Shown piece after piece: positions 1 to 8,952 of a stretch of 63,028 nucleotides of DNA. Origin of the DNA: Akkermansiaceae bacterium UBA2367 (lineage in GTDB: Bacteria > Verrucomicrobiota > Verrucomicrobiia > Verrucomicrobiales > DEV007). The stretch lies in NCBI GenBank assembly GCA_002344525.1, contig DDTJ01000012.1, positions 101,529 through 164,556 on the forward strand, written 5' to 3'. Each line of letters begins with the position of its first letter. Position 1 is the first letter of the stretch. The position numbers and the translations under genes were made by a program. The notes under the pieces were generated by a model. That model worked only from the letters and a program-made list of their open reading frames with translations. It had not been told where the DNA came from and searched no databases.

Positions 1-1
1 C

Positions 2-22
2 GGACGGCTGAGCCAGCCGTCC
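2..22. repeat. Interspersed palindrome, family A (copy 1)
   Basis: Arms GGACGGCT and AGCCGTCC enclose a five-base loop, followed by the flank CCTACC. The same unit with the same flank recurs at 5682-5702, 15225-15245 and 15274-15294, and a diverged copy lies at 58908-58928. It lies downstream of the minus-strand sialidase-like gene, where it could act as an mRNA 3'-end hairpin. It resembles REP-type elements; no REP-associated transposase is in the window. Confidence 0.8.
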
Positions 23-92
23 CTACCGGGCTTCATCTTCCCCGTCGAAAGCATGGGCAAGATGCCCATGTTACTCTTTCTCTCCTCTCCCC

Positions 93-3000
93 TCATTGCC
101 CCGCCCTCCATTCCTCATACGCCTTCGCATCGAACGTCTTGTGGGTCGCTTGGTTGGCGATCCTGCCGAGCGCACTGCCCTCGGCGACGAGCTTCCCCGC
201 TTTGATGTCGGCTTCGGTGACGCGGTGGTAGCAGACCACCTTCGCCCCGGTGCGCTCGAAGTCGTGGACGATGTGGATGACGCCGTCACGGTCCTGCGCC
301 GCATCGGGATAGGAGGTGGCGCGTTCGTCGAGGAGGAGCCGGTGCGGCCAGGTCTCGCCGTCGTCCTCGGAGAGGTAGGCGGTCATGTGGGTGCGACCGG
401 AGGGCTGGTCGATCTCCGCTCCGTTCTTGATCAGCAGGATGCTCCCCGAGGCGAGGCGCTGGAAGAAGGTCCGCGAGGACGGCCCCTGGATGCCCTTCGC
501 CGGGGCCATCTCCGTCCAGGTTTTGCCGCCGTCCTTGGAAAAGGCCTCGCCCACCCCGTAGTTCGTCCGCCCGAGCATCCAGAGCGTGCCGTCCCGTTTC
601 TCGACGATCATGTGCTCCTGAAAGGTCTTGTCTTTTGCGGGAATCTTCGACTGGCCGTAGTAACGCAGCGTCCTTCCCTCGTCCTCCGAGACGAAGACGT
701 TCGCGTGGTTCAGCTCCGGCCTCGGATGGATGAGTCCCCGCTCCATCGGCGCTCCCTTCGCGTAGCGCCCGCGCCAGCCCTCCGGCCCCATGTGCTCGAT
801 GAGGTAGAGCCACTTGCCGTCCTTGGTGACGAAGGGCTTGTTCTTCGTGTAGCCGTCGCTCAGCCGCACCGGTTCGCTCCATTTCGTGTGCTCGTCGTCG
901 CCGTTCTCCGCCGTCATCGTCCAAAGGCCGCCGCGACCGTCCCAGAAGCCGTAAACTTGGCCAAACATCAGGGTGACCCTGCCGTTCGGGTCGGTCCAGA
1001 TGCCGGGGTCGTTCGTACGCACCGGGCCGTCGGTGTCCACGGCGAGGACCGGGCCGCTCCAAGTTTCCCCTTTGTCGCCGCTGGTCACGACGACGGTGCA
1101 GTTGTCTTCGTCCTCGCCGATGTCACCGGTTTTGAAGGTGATCCAAAGCCGTCCTCCGGGCGACACGGCGATGCCGGGGCCGCAGAGGAACATGCGGTTC
1201 TCGTCGCGGTATCTCGCCGGGATGGGCGCGGTGTGGACCTCGGCGGGCCGCAGGGCATCCCGCTCGCGGTGGTGCGCATGATTTTTCCCGAGCGTGTCGG
1301 TCAGGCCTTCGTAGCCCGGACCTCCGGCGGCGAGGTAGCCGCCGCTTTTGCCGCTGTCATCGGGACTGACCCAGAAGGAATAGAGCGCTCCCTGGGTGAG
1401 GTGGAAACGGAAGCGCACATTCTTGCCCGCCAGCGCGGAGAGGTCGTCCGCGCCCTCCCATTCCACCGCTTGGATCGTGGAGTCCGTGCGGATGGGCCGG
1501 CTTTGCTCCTTCCCGAAGCCGTCCACGACCTTCCCCTCGGCGTCGAGCACCTCGACCCGCAGTTCGCCATCGGGATTGTCCACGTTCACGAAGAGATGTT
1601 TGCCTGAAAAACGCAGCGGACGCGTCGTGAGGGTTCCGGGTTTGACCTCGGCCTCCATCGAGGCGAAGCCGTCGCGGCGCAGACTGGCGAGGCCGATGGA
1701 GGCACCGCCATAGAGGTCGCGTTTCCCTCCGCCCGCGTGGCCCGAGTAGGCACAGTAGGGAAAGACGAGTCGGTCCTCCAGCACGACGAAGACACCTGTC
1801 GTCGTGTGCAGGTAGGCGCGGTCCCAAGCGCCCCGCTTCCGCTCCCCCCGGATGAAGCCCCGTCGGTCGGGTCGGTCCCAATGGAAGCCGTCGCGGCTGA
1901 AGCCGAGTTCGAGATCGGTCAGCTTCGGGAACCCGCCCTCGTCGCAGAGGCGGTTGTCGGGACCGCGATGGATCTGGTGCATTCCGACCATGACGCTCTC
2001 GTAGGCGACCGCGGCGAGGCTGTAGAGCTGCGGCGCTTCGCCCCCGCCGGGATAGGCGGTTGCCGGCTCCGGCAAGTCAAGCTTGTCGGCGTTGGTCCAA
2101 TAGACGGAGGACTGGTAGTCCGTGCCATCCATGAAGCGGTCGCTTTCGAGGTAATAGCGGCTGCGTCCCCGCGGCCCGTCCTTTTTGATGCTCTGGACCC
2201 ATTTGTTGCGGAAGGGATTGTGGAAAATGGAGCCGTAGTCAGCGACGCCCTGGTTGCAGGGCACAGGCTTGGACCAGTTCACACCGTCGGAGGTTTGCAG
2301 GCTGTGGGTCAGGCCGGGAATGCGCTTCTCCTTCGGAACGTGCATCCAACAGGTCAGGTATTTGATCCGCTCCATCGAGTCCGTCGCGGTGATATCGTAC
2401 CAGAGCGCGTTGTCCGTCCCCGCCGTGTTGCCTTCGCCATTCTCCCATGCCGCCCCTTCCGGCAGCAGGACATCGCCCTGCCGCGTCCAGCGTTTCAAAT
2501 CCGGACTCGTCGCCATCGCCAGCGGTCCCCGCCAGCCCGCCGTGTAGAACATCTTGAAAAGCGCGTCCGCCGGATCGTAGAAGACGCCTCCCTGTCCGAG
2601 ATAGACGACCTCATTCCGCTTTTTCTCCTCCTCCGTTTCGGCACGGAAGACGGGATTTCCCTCGTATTTCTCGGCTTGGTGGAAAATGCGCCGCAGGTCC
2701 GTCGATTCGATCAGGAAATCATCGACGAAAAGCTGCCTCCCGAGGTCGATGGGGATGGTTTTCGGCGGATGCGCCAGATAGGGCACCGGCATCGGCTCGA
2801 CCGACTTCGAGTCGAAATGCTCCGGCGGCCAGACCTCGGGCAGGACGATGCCGTTGTAGAGCACCTCGCCCGCGTTCTCCGCCCAAGGTTTCGGCGGCGC
2901 AGGACGATATTCCTCGACCTCCGCCCCCTCGCCCATCGCGAGGAAGACCATCTTCTTGAACTTCAGCCGCTCGCCGCGCTTCACCTCCTTGCGGTAGAGG

Positions 3001-4505
3001 CTGACGCGGTTGATCTCGCCGGGAAACATCTGCGTCTCCGGCACATCGACTTTCCAAAACCCCGCCGACTTCAGCGCCGTCTCCTGGCTCGCCGCCTTCG
3101 GGCGGATCGTCGGGGTCAGGGCGTAGAGCGTGCCCGGCTGCTTCACCGTCACCTCGGTCTTCTCGATGCTGGTGCGCAGGAAACGCAGGCCCGCGACCGC
3201 CTCGGGCATTTCCTCGAGAGTGTATTCGCGATCCGTGAAGAGCTTCACGCCCGGCTTCATCAGCGCCGACTCCTCGGGTGGCGCGGGGATGGGCTTCCGC
3301 GTCTTGCCCTCCTGGCTCGCGAACTCGCCGGTTTTCTCCAGCCTGCCGAAGACGATGCGCTCCTTGCGGCTCGCGGAATGGTCGCCCTGCGTCGCGCAGA
3401 GCCAGACGACGCCCTCGTGCTCGCGGAAGGTCGGGTATTGGAAGGACTTCGTCGATTCGAAACGATACTTCCGCTCCCAGTTCTTCCCGTCGCGGGAAAT
3501 CTCGACATTGAAGACGCTGCGCGAGACGCCGTGGATCCGCGTCGCCTCCTGCCAGCCGAGATAGTAGAGATCGCCGAAGCGATCGAAAGTCGGCTTCGAG
3601 TTGCCGCCGTTCTGGACGAAGGGCAGTTCGCGGCCTTCGCTCCAAGTGTGTCCGTCGGGGCTGGTGGTGAAATGGTAGTTCCCTTTGTCGTTGCGGCAGA
3701 TCGCCATCCAAGTGCCGTCGGGGAGGCGGTTCACCGCCGACTCGCTGAGTTGGGCCGACTTAGGCTCGTTGTAGTGGCCCAGCACCTCGAAGGTGGCGAA
3801 GTCGTCGTGGACGAGGGCCAGCGCGTTCTGTTTCCCGGTGAAGTTGTTGATCGCGACATGGAGCTTGCCGTCGAAGCGCTTGAAGGAATCGAAAAGGAAG
3901 AACGAAGAATCCACCGCCTCCTTCGCAAATCCTTGGGCGACCGCGTCGGCGTGGAAATGCTGCGGCTGGAAGTCGAAAGTGCCCGCCGCCGTTTTCAGCT
4001 TCGCCCGGTGGATCGTCGGTGCGAACTCGCCCGATCCCAAGTCGTAGTCGCGATACCACAACTGCGACTGGCGTTTCCCCGGAGCCTCGCTCGTGAAATA
4101 GCAGCGCAGAGTCGTCGCACCGGTCTGGAGGATGCGCGGCACGAAACAGGCCCCGGCCGGCAGCGTCTCGTTCGCAAACTCCTCCTCGCTCTTCGCGAAG
4201 GGGATCACCCGGACCAACTCAAGAGGGTCGAGCCGGACAACAGACAGGGTGCAGTAAATCTCCGGCCAGCCCGCCGATTCTCCGGCTCGCACGTTGTTGA
4301 CCTCCGCGACGATGTAGGCCAGCCCATCGACGATGACCATCTCGGCGTCGTGTGCGCCCTTCACCTGAGGGGCCGTCACCGTAATGAGGCGTTCCATCAC
4401 CTCGTCGCCGGCTAGGGCGGGGTCCCATTTCGCGGGCAGGAGGGATTGCGCTAGGACCGAGGGCGCGACAAAGAGCGGCAGCAGGGGCAGGAAGCGGGTT
4501 TTCAT
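93..4505 (-). CDS. Secreted triple beta-propeller sialidase-like glycoside hydrolase
   Basis: The protein has 1,470 residues. An upstream in-frame start exists, but this ATG begins a clean signal peptide (MKTRFLPLLPLFVAPSVLAQ), so the product should be exported. Three propeller-like parts follow. The first (about residues 20-400) has Asp-box-like SPDGHTW and SRDGKNW. The second (about 590-1010) begins LFVDDFLIES and resembles GH32/GH43-like five-bladed propeller proteins. The third (about 1085-1450) is sialidase-like, with Asp-boxes SGDKGETW, SKDGGKTW and SEDDGETW. The likely role is exo-acting release of sialic acid or related sugars from host or algal glycans. No sugar-specific arginine triad could be assigned by eye, so the substrate is unknown. 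Such enzymes are usually single-propeller, so the threefold fusion is notable. It is divergently transcribed from the dehydrogenase at 4684. Confidence 0.85.
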   Translation of the reverse strand: MKTRFLPLLPLFVAPSVLAQSLLPAKWDPALAGDEVMERLITVTAPQVKGAHDAEMVIVDGLAYIVAEVNNVRAGESAGWPEIYCTLSVVRLDPLELVRVIPFAKSEEEFANETLPAGACFVPRILQTGATTLRCYFTSEAPGKRQSQLWYRDYDLGSGEFAPTIHRAKLKTAAGTFDFQPQHFHADAVAQGFAKEAVDSSFFLFDSFKRFDGKLHVAINNFTGKQNALALVHDDFATFEVLGHYNEPKSAQLSESAVNRLPDGTWMAICRNDKGNYHFTTSPDGHTWSEGRELPFVQNGGNSKPTFDRFGDLYYLGWQEATRIHGVSRSVFNVEISRDGKNWERKYRFESTKSFQYPTFREHEGVVWLCATQGDHSASRKERIVFGRLEKTGEFASQEGKTRKPIPAPPEESALMKPGVKLFTDREYTLEEMPEAVAGLRFLRTSIEKTEVTVKQPGTLYALTPTIRPKAASQETALKSAGFWKVDVPETQMFPGEINRVSLYRKEVKRGERLKFKKMVFLAMGEGAEVEEYRPAPPKPWAENAGEVLYNGIVLPEVWPPEHFDSKSVEPMPVPYLAHPPKTIPIDLGRQLFVDDFLIESTDLRRIFHQAEKYEGNPVFRAETEEEKKRNEVVYLGQGGVFYDPADALFKMFYTAGWRGPLAMATSPDLKRWTRQGDVLLPEGAAWENGEGNTAGTDNALWYDITATDSMERIKYLTCWMHVPKEKRIPGLTHSLQTSDGVNWSKPVPCNQGVADYGSIFHNPFRNKWVQSIKKDGPRGRSRYYLESDRFMDGTDYQSSVYWTNADKLDLPEPATAYPGGGEAPQLYSLAAVAYESVMVGMHQIHRGPDNRLCDEGGFPKLTDLELGFSRDGFHWDRPDRRGFIRGERKRGAWDRAYLHTTTGVFVVLEDRLVFPYCAYSGHAGGGKRDLYGGASIGLASLRRDGFASMEAEVKPGTLTTRPLRFSGKHLFVNVDNPDGELRVEVLDAEGKVVDGFGKEQSRPIRTDSTIQAVEWEGADDLSALAGKNVRFRFHLTQGALYSFWVSPDDSGKSGGYLAAGGPGYEGLTDTLGKNHAHHRERDALRPAEVHTAPIPARYRDENRMFLCGPGIAVSPGGRLWITFKTGDIGEDEDNCTVVVTSGDKGETWSGPVLAVDTDGPVRTNDPGIWTDPNGRVTLMFGQVYGFWDGRGGLWTMTAENGDDEHTKWSEPVRLSDGYTKNKPFVTKDGKWLYLIEHMGPEGWRGRYAKGAPMERGLIHPRPELNHANVFVSEDEGRTLRYYGQSKIPAKDKTFQEHMIVEKRDGTLWMLGRTNYGVGEAFSKDGGKTWTEMAPAKGIQGPSSRTFFQRLASGSILLIKNGAEIDQPSGRTHMTAYLSEDDGETWPHRLLLDERATSYPDAAQDRDGVIHIVHDFERTGAKVVCYHRVTEADIKAGKLVAEGSALGRIANQATHKTFDAKAYEEWRAGQ

Positions 4506-4683
4506 GGGGGCGCGGCAAGAGTAGCGCAAGCGTCCAGTCCGAAGCGAGCACGGAGTCGCGCCAAGATTGCGTTATGTTAACTCAAATTTCTAACGCCCGA
4601 ATGCCCACTCGACGCCCGACCGAGGTCGATGGCCTCAACACCCCTTCATTGACTCCACCGCCCCATCCGCTAACCTCACGCCC
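4506..4683. other. Divergent intergenic region
   Basis: This 178-bp spacer separates two divergent genes and must hold both promoters. It has a short AT-richer patch (about 4568-4592). It also has a sequence at 4603-4635 with a GACGCCCGACCGAGGTCGA segment related to the family B palindromes near 9 kb and 29 kb. No promoter can be assigned with confidence. Confidence 0.5.
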
Positions 4684-5691
4684 ATGTCCGCCGCCAAACC
4701 GCTTGTCGCCATCATCGACTGGAAAACCTCGCCGCAGGGCGATCCCGAATCCTCCATCGAACGCTCCGTGATCGGCGACGCCGCCGAAGTTCGGCGCTAC
4801 CTCTGCGAGAGCGACGCGGATTTCGACGAGGAAGTCTTCGGGGCGGACGCCCTCATCGTCTGGCACAACGCCCCCGTCGGCGAGGCGGGTTTCGCCCGCC
4901 TGCGGAACTGCCGCGCCCTCATCCGCAACGGGGTCGGCTACGACTCCATCGACCTCGCGGCGGCGGCCCGCCACGGCGTGGCGGTGTGCAACGTGCCCGA
5001 CTACGGCACCGAGGAGGTCGCGGATCACACCATCGCCCTCGCCATGGCCCTGTGCCGCCAGCTTTTCCCCCTCGACGAAGAGGCGAAGCGACTCGGCTGG
5101 ACCATCCGCGTCGCGCCGAAGATGCGCCGTCTCCGCGAACTGACCTTCGGCATCGTCGGACTCGGGCGCATCGGCACGGCCACGGCTCTGCGGGCGAAGG
5201 CCCTCGGCTTCCGCGTCGCCTTCCACGATCCCCATCTGCCCAACGGCATCGACAAGGCCATCGGGATCGCGCGCTGCCGCTCCCTCGATGAACTGCTCGC
5301 GCAAAGCGACGTGCTCTCCTTGCACTGCCCGCTGAGCGAGGAAACCCATCACCTCATCGCCGAGCGCGAACTGGCCCTGCTGAAACCCGATGCCTTCCTC
5401 GTCAACACCGCCCGCGGGGCCGTCGTGAAAAAGGACGCCCTCTTCGCGGCCCTGCGCGAAGGCCGCCTCGCCGGGGCCGGACTGGATGTGGTCGAGGACG
5501 AACCGCTCCGCAGCGCCGAGGAGGCCGCCACGCCGAACCTCATCGTCACCTGTCATGCCGCCTTTTGCAGCGTCGAGGCGAAAATCGAGATGCGCTCGAC
5601 CTCGGCCCGCATCGCTCTCGCCGCCGTGACCGGGGCTCCGCTGGAGAATGTCGTGAACGGGGTGAACGCCAGATCGGCGACGGACGGCTGA
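4684..5691 (+). CDS. CtBP-like D-2-hydroxyacid dehydrogenase
   Basis: The 335-residue protein is typical of D-isomer-specific 2-hydroxyacid dehydrogenases, which reduce 2-keto acids with NAD(P)H in the cytoplasm. The nucleotide-binding motif GLGRIG lies at residues 159-164. The catalytic triad is visible as Arg244 (NTARGAVV), Glu273 (VEDEP) and His291 (CHAAF). The segment NVPDYGTEEVADHTIAL is characteristic of the CtBP/phosphoglycerate-dehydrogenase-like subgroup. The substrate cannot be told from sequence. The last codons (Thr-Asp-Gly-stop) lie inside a family A palindrome, so an inserted repeat appears to supply the natural stop. There is no Shine-Dalgarno upstream of the ATG. Confidence 0.93.
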   Translation: MSAAKPLVAIIDWKTSPQGDPESSIERSVIGDAAEVRRYLCESDADFDEEVFGADALIVWHNAPVGEAGFARLRNCRALIRNGVGYDSIDLAAAARHGVAVCNVPDYGTEEVADHTIALAMALCRQLFPLDEEAKRLGWTIRVAPKMRRLRELTFGIVGLGRIGTATALRAKALGFRVAFHDPHLPNGIDKAIGIARCRSLDELLAQSDVLSLHCPLSEETHHLIAERELALLKPDAFLVNTARGAVVKKDALFAALREGRLAGAGLDVVEDEPLRSAEEAATPNLIVTCHAAFCSVEAKIEMRSTSARIALAAVTGAPLENVVNGVNARSATDG

Positions 5692-5702
5692 GCCAGCCGT
5701 CC
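5682..5702. repeat. Interspersed palindrome, family A (copy 2), overlapping a stop codon
   Basis: It is identical to the copy at 2-22, including the CCTACC flank. The dehydrogenase stop codon (5689-5691) lies inside it. Confidence 0.85.
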
Positions 5703-5712
5703 CTACCAAGCT

Positions 5713-5759
5713 TCTGCCCACGGGGACTTGGAAAGTCCCCCTTCCAGACGTGTGGGCAG
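5713..5759. terminator. Nested hairpin between convergent genes (family D palindrome)
   Basis: Outer arms CTGCCCAC (5713-5720) and GTGGGCAG (5752-5759) surround an inner GGGGACTT/AAGTCCCC-type hairpin (5722-5740). It lies between the end of the dehydrogenase and the end of purT, which converge, so it could terminate both transcripts. There is no U-tract, so it may simply be an interspersed repeat; related GGGACTT palindromes occur at 16328-16375. Confidence 0.55.
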
Positions 5760-5760
5760 T

Positions 5761-6945
5761 TCACAACTCCACCCGGATCGCCGCGCTCGCCGCCCGCGCC
5801 TTTGCCCGAGCCTCCTCGACATCGCCGCCTCGGGCGAGGGCCACGCCCATGCGGCGCTTGCCCGCAACCTTGGGCTTGCCGAAAAGGCGAATCTGGGTGT
5901 CGGGCTCGCGCAAGGCCCCATCGAGGTTCCCGTAGACGAGCGATTCGGAATGCCCCTCGACGAGGAGCACGGCGGAGGCCGAGGGGCCAAGCTGGCGGAT
6001 CGCCGGGATGGGCAGACCGAGGATGGCGCGGGCGTGGAGGGCGAACTGGGAAAGATCTTGCGAGATCATCGTGACCATCCCGGTGTCGTGCGGGCGCGGG
6101 GACACTTCGGAGAAGATGATCTCGTCGCCCTTCACGAACAGCTCCACGCCGAAGACGCCGCGCCCGCCGAGGGCGTCGACAATGGCCTTGGCACACTCGC
6201 AGCCCCGCTCGCGGGCGAGAGCGGTCATGGGCTGGGGCTGCCAGCTCTCGCGGTAGTCGCCGTCCTCCTGGGTGTGGCCGATGGGTTCGCAAAAGGAGAT
6301 GCCACCCTCGTGCCGCACGGTGAGCTGGGTGATCTCGTAGTCGAACTCGACGAAGCCCTCGACGATGACCTTCCCCTGCCCCGCCCGTCCGCCTTTCTGG
6401 GCGTAGTCCCAAGCCGCCTGGATCTCGTCCTCGCACTTCACCGTGCTCTGGCCTTTGCCGGAGGAGCTCATGATGGGTTTCACGATACAAGGCAGGCCGA
6501 TCTCCGCGACGGCGGCGCGATACTCCTCCTCGCTGGCGGCGAAACGGTAGGGGGAGGTTTTCAAACCCAGCTCCTCGGCGGCGAGGCGGCGGATGCCCTC
6601 GCGGTTCATCGTCAGTTGCGCCGCCCGGGCCGTGGGGATGACGGTCGCCAGCCCCTCCCGCTCGATTTCCGCGAGGGCATCCGTGGCGATGGCCTCGACC
6701 TCGGGAACGACGAGGTGGGGACGCTCCCGCTCGATCACCTCCCGCAACGCCGCGCCGTCGAGCATGGGAACGACATGGGCGCGGTCCGCCACCTGCATCG
6801 CGGGGGCGTTCGAGTAGCTGTCCACCGCGACGACCTCCACGCCGTAGCGCTGGAGCTCGATGGCGACCTCCTTGCCGAGTTCGCCCGAGCCGCAGAGGAG
6901 GACGCGCGTCGCGCCGTTCGTAAAGGGAGTGCCGATGCTTGCCAT
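5761..6945 (-). CDS. purT: Formate-dependent phosphoribosylglycinamide formyltransferase (GAR transformylase 2)
   Basis: The 394-residue protein matches PurT, an ATP-grasp enzyme that uses formate and ATP to formylate GAR in purine synthesis. The start MASIGTPF is preferred over a GTG nine bases upstream because it aligns with the usual PurT N-terminus, followed by GATRVLLCGSGELGKEVAIE. Other diagnostic segments are VVPEVEAIATDAL, PIMSSSGKGQS (ATP-grasp loop), EPIGHTQEDGDYRESWQP and EVSPRPHDTGMVTM. It is full length and stands alone, with its promoter probably in the AT-rich region beyond 6945. Confidence 0.97.
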   Translation of the reverse strand: MASIGTPFTNGATRVLLCGSGELGKEVAIELQRYGVEVVAVDSYSNAPAMQVADRAHVVPMLDGAALREVIERERPHLVVPEVEAIATDALAEIEREGLATVIPTARAAQLTMNREGIRRLAAEELGLKTSPYRFAASEEEYRAAVAEIGLPCIVKPIMSSSGKGQSTVKCEDEIQAAWDYAQKGGRAGQGKVIVEGFVEFDYEITQLTVRHEGGISFCEPIGHTQEDGDYRESWQPQPMTALARERGCECAKAIVDALGGRGVFGVELFVKGDEIIFSEVSPRPHDTGMVTMISQDLSQFALHARAILGLPIPAIRQLGPSASAVLLVEGHSESLVYGNLDGALREPDTQIRLFGKPKVAGKRRMGVALARGGDVEEARAKARAASAAIRVEL

Positions 6946-7140
6946 GGCGGGCACCTTAGAGAGGAAATCCGATTTCCAAAGGGAAAATTCCCCCGCCGCG
7001 GTCGCCTCCCCTCATCTCGCCCCGACCGACGCCAGCATCGGCAATCCTTCTTTTTTTCCAAAAATAAATTAAAAAGACTGGAAATTTCAGTCAATCCATA
7101 ATATTAATAGAAATTAATTTTAACAAATCTCCTCGAAGCC
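6946..7140. promoter_or_regulatory. AT-rich divergent promoter region with a small hairpin
   Basis: The stretch 7050-7130 is strikingly AT-rich against its surroundings. It lies between divergent purT and the coiled-coil gene at 7141. A hairpin with arms GACTG and CAGTC and a GAAATTT loop sits at 7076-7092. Promoters for both genes are likely here, but no -35/-10 pair can be fixed. Confidence 0.5.
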
Positions 7141-7803
7141 ATGACCGCCGCAGCCGAACTCAAGCCTTTCTCCTTTGACGAAGACGACGCCGACCGGGAT
7201 CTCGACCTTCAGTTCGATCCCCATCAGTTCCGGGCCGTCACCCCCTACAGCGACGACCTCGACGACGAATACCAAGCCGCCCAGGACAAGCTGCGCGAGC
7301 TCCGCCAGCAGGAGGAGCAGATCAAGCGCCAAGCCGCCGAACTCGAAGAGCTGACCAAGAAGGAGCACCTTTTCAAAAGCAGCCGTACCGAGGTCTCCGA
7401 GGAGCTGAACCGCTGCCTCTCCGTCCTCGAGCGCGAGGCCGCCGAAGCCCGCCACCGCGCCGAGGAATGCGCCATGGCCCACGAGCGCCTCGAAAACCAC
7501 CTCGCCAATATCAGCGCCCTGCGTCCCGAACTCTGGACCCGCGCCGACCGCAAGGCCGAGCTGGCCCGCGCCCTCGGCTACATCGAGGCCGCCGAGGACG
7601 GGCTCGACGAGGTGCTCCCCATCCTCGACGCCGCCGGCAAGAAAGGCGGCCTGTTCGTCGGCAAGGGCGCAGGCCTCTCCCTGCCCTCCTTCCTCGGCGG
7701 GGCGCGTGGCGACTTCCTCTACTGGCTGAAAAGCGGTTTCGCCTTCTCCCTGCCCTTCGTCGGCTTCGCCCTGATCGGCGTCGTCTGCTTCCTCTTCTTC
7801 TGA
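7141..7803 (+). CDS. Coiled-coil protein with C-terminal membrane anchor, function unknown
   Basis: I do not recognise this 220-residue protein. The first 40 residues are acidic. A heptad-rich coiled coil (about residues 45-130: KLRELRQQEEQIKRQAAELEEL and on) and a second helical region follow. One hydrophobic segment near the end (about 200-220, FAFSLPFVGFALIGVVCFLFF) makes it a probable tail-anchored inner-membrane protein. It has no signal peptide. The next gene starts 24 bases downstream, has the same layout (soluble part, membrane segment close to the C-terminus), and is probably cotranscribed. A role in envelope or division scaffolding is possible but unsupported. Confidence 0.75.
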   Translation: MTAAAELKPFSFDEDDADRDLDLQFDPHQFRAVTPYSDDLDDEYQAAQDKLRELRQQEEQIKRQAAELEELTKKEHLFKSSRTEVSEELNRCLSVLEREAAEARHRAEECAMAHERLENHLANISALRPELWTRADRKAELARALGYIEAAEDGLDEVLPILDAAGKKGGLFVGKGAGLSLPSFLGGARGDFLYWLKSGFAFSLPFVGFALIGVVCFLFF

Positions 7804-7827
7804 GAAGCGCCGCCCCGCTTTTCCCGC

Positions 7828-8238
7828 ATGAGCCTCTTCCCCCGCAAGCCCCAGAACCGCCGCCGCCGCTCCCGCTCGGCCAAGAAGTCGATGGACGCTT
7901 GGGATCTGCCCGAGTTGAGAAAGGCGAAGCCGAAGACACGCGCCAAGTCCGGCGACCTCGTCGGGCAAGTCTACCAGCTCAACGCCCAGATCGGCGCCTT
8001 GGAGAATTTCCTCGCGAAGAAGAACGCCGCGAAGAGCTATTCCGAGCAGTTGAAGCGCGAGGGCATGATCCCCCCGCCCGACCGCCACGGCGTCCGCCGG
8101 AGTTCGAAAAAACCCGTCCTCTCCCACGCCGAGCGACGCCGCTACCACGCCGAGAGAAGCCGTGCCGGCGTGCATTTCTTCGTCCTCTTCTGCCTCGCCT
8201 GCGCGCTCGTGTGGTGGCTGATCGAGTCGGGGGTCTGA
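7828..8238 (+). CDS. Small basic protein with C-terminal membrane segment, function unknown
   Basis: The 136-residue protein starts with a very basic patch (RKPQNRRRRSRSAKK). A short helical stretch (VGQVYQLNAQIGALENFL) and a single C-terminal hydrophobic segment (about residues 112-131, VHFFVLFCLACALVWWLIE) follow. It lies 24 bases behind the coiled-coil protein and shares its tail-anchored design, so the two may form a pair. The basic N-terminus could bind nucleic acid or acidic lipid head groups; this is inference. It is unrecognised. Confidence 0.7.
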   Translation: MSLFPRKPQNRRRRSRSAKKSMDAWDLPELRKAKPKTRAKSGDLVGQVYQLNAQIGALENFLAKKNAAKSYSEQLKREGMIPPPDRHGVRRSSKKPVLSHAERRRYHAERSRAGVHFFVLFCLACALVWWLIESGV

Positions 8239-8706
8239 CGGGGGCGGCGGAGCCGCCGTAAAAGGTGGGAAGGGAAAATGTCAAAAGCACGTCGGGTAGG
8301 GCGGTTCGGCTCGAACCGCCGGAAGGGCGCTCTGGGATCCCTGTGCGCCCAACCCCCGCCCGGGCCGGTCGGGTCTACCCGCTCGCCGTTTTCGAAATCC
8401 GCAAGCGTTGGGGTGCAGGGATATCCTTATCCTGACGCCTATGGGCCAACGGCCTAAGTTGACGCAGGCCCGATCCAGCGGCAAGCTTGGCCGGGCGGGA
8501 TGGATCGGGCTTTCAGCCCTCTCCCGTTTTCCGGCGGCAGATTCCCAGGCCGTCGGCCTGGGTTGGCATGGGGCCGCGCCTTTGGCGCTGAAATCATTGA
8601 CAACCATGGGATGGCTGTGAAGTCAAAAATCGGAGAGAAGAAGCGGTGCCATGCCGCTTCCACATTCTCTTGATGGATCGCCACTACGGGCTATGTTTTC
8701 CCTGTC
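8239..8706. repeat. Palindrome-dense intergenic region
   Basis: No convincing gene lies in this 468-bp stretch. It holds several hairpins: GGCGGTTCGG/CGAACCGCC-type (about 8300-8325), GGGTAGG/CTACCCG partners, GATCGGG repeats, a CCCAGGCCG/CGGCCTGGG palindrome (about 8545-8565) and a GGCGCGG/CCTTTGGCGC stretch. This looks like a composite of several interspersed-repeat families. The short reading frames here follow the repeats and are not supported as genes. Confidence 0.6.
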
Positions 8707-8952
8707 ATGCTTGCCGAGGAAATCAACGAACTGTGGGATGCGCGTCCCTTTCAGCCCTTTGAAATCGTCATGGCGGATGGCTCCGCGTTTACCGTCACCA
8801 GCCCGAAGCTGATGCTGATGACGCCCAGCCAGCGAACCTTGCACTTGGTCACACCCGAAGGAAAAAGCCACTGGCTTGCCTTGAGCCAGGTCACCCGCGT
8901 GAGCGTCGCCCATGCGGATGAGCTTGGGGCAAGTGGCCATCGAGCGCCGTGA
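8707..8952 (+). CDS. Small conserved PVC-type protein, function unknown
   Basis: The 81-residue protein has the pattern RPFQPFEIVMADGSAFTV, then a hydrophobic PKLMLMTP strand and a C-terminal LALSQVTRVSV. I associate this layout (RPFxPFxI-xxDG) with a widespread uncharacterised family of small proteins in Planctomycetes and Verrucomicrobia, predicted all-beta. The last residues after VSVAHAD may be a non-homologous tail. No function is known to me. Confidence 0.7.
   Translation: MLAEEINELWDARPFQPFEIVMADGSAFTVTSPKLMLMTPSQRTLHLVTPEGKSHWLALSQVTRVSVAHADELGASGHRAP

Noticed and set aside
96..4415. Long plus-strand frames opposite the sialidase-like gene
   Set aside because: They lack known motifs and arise from GC-rich codon positions, whereas the minus strand gives a signal peptide and Asp-boxes.
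8281..8607. Short frames in the 8.3-8.7 kb palindrome cluster
   Set aside because: The sequence is explained by interspersed hairpins; no conserved motif or start context.
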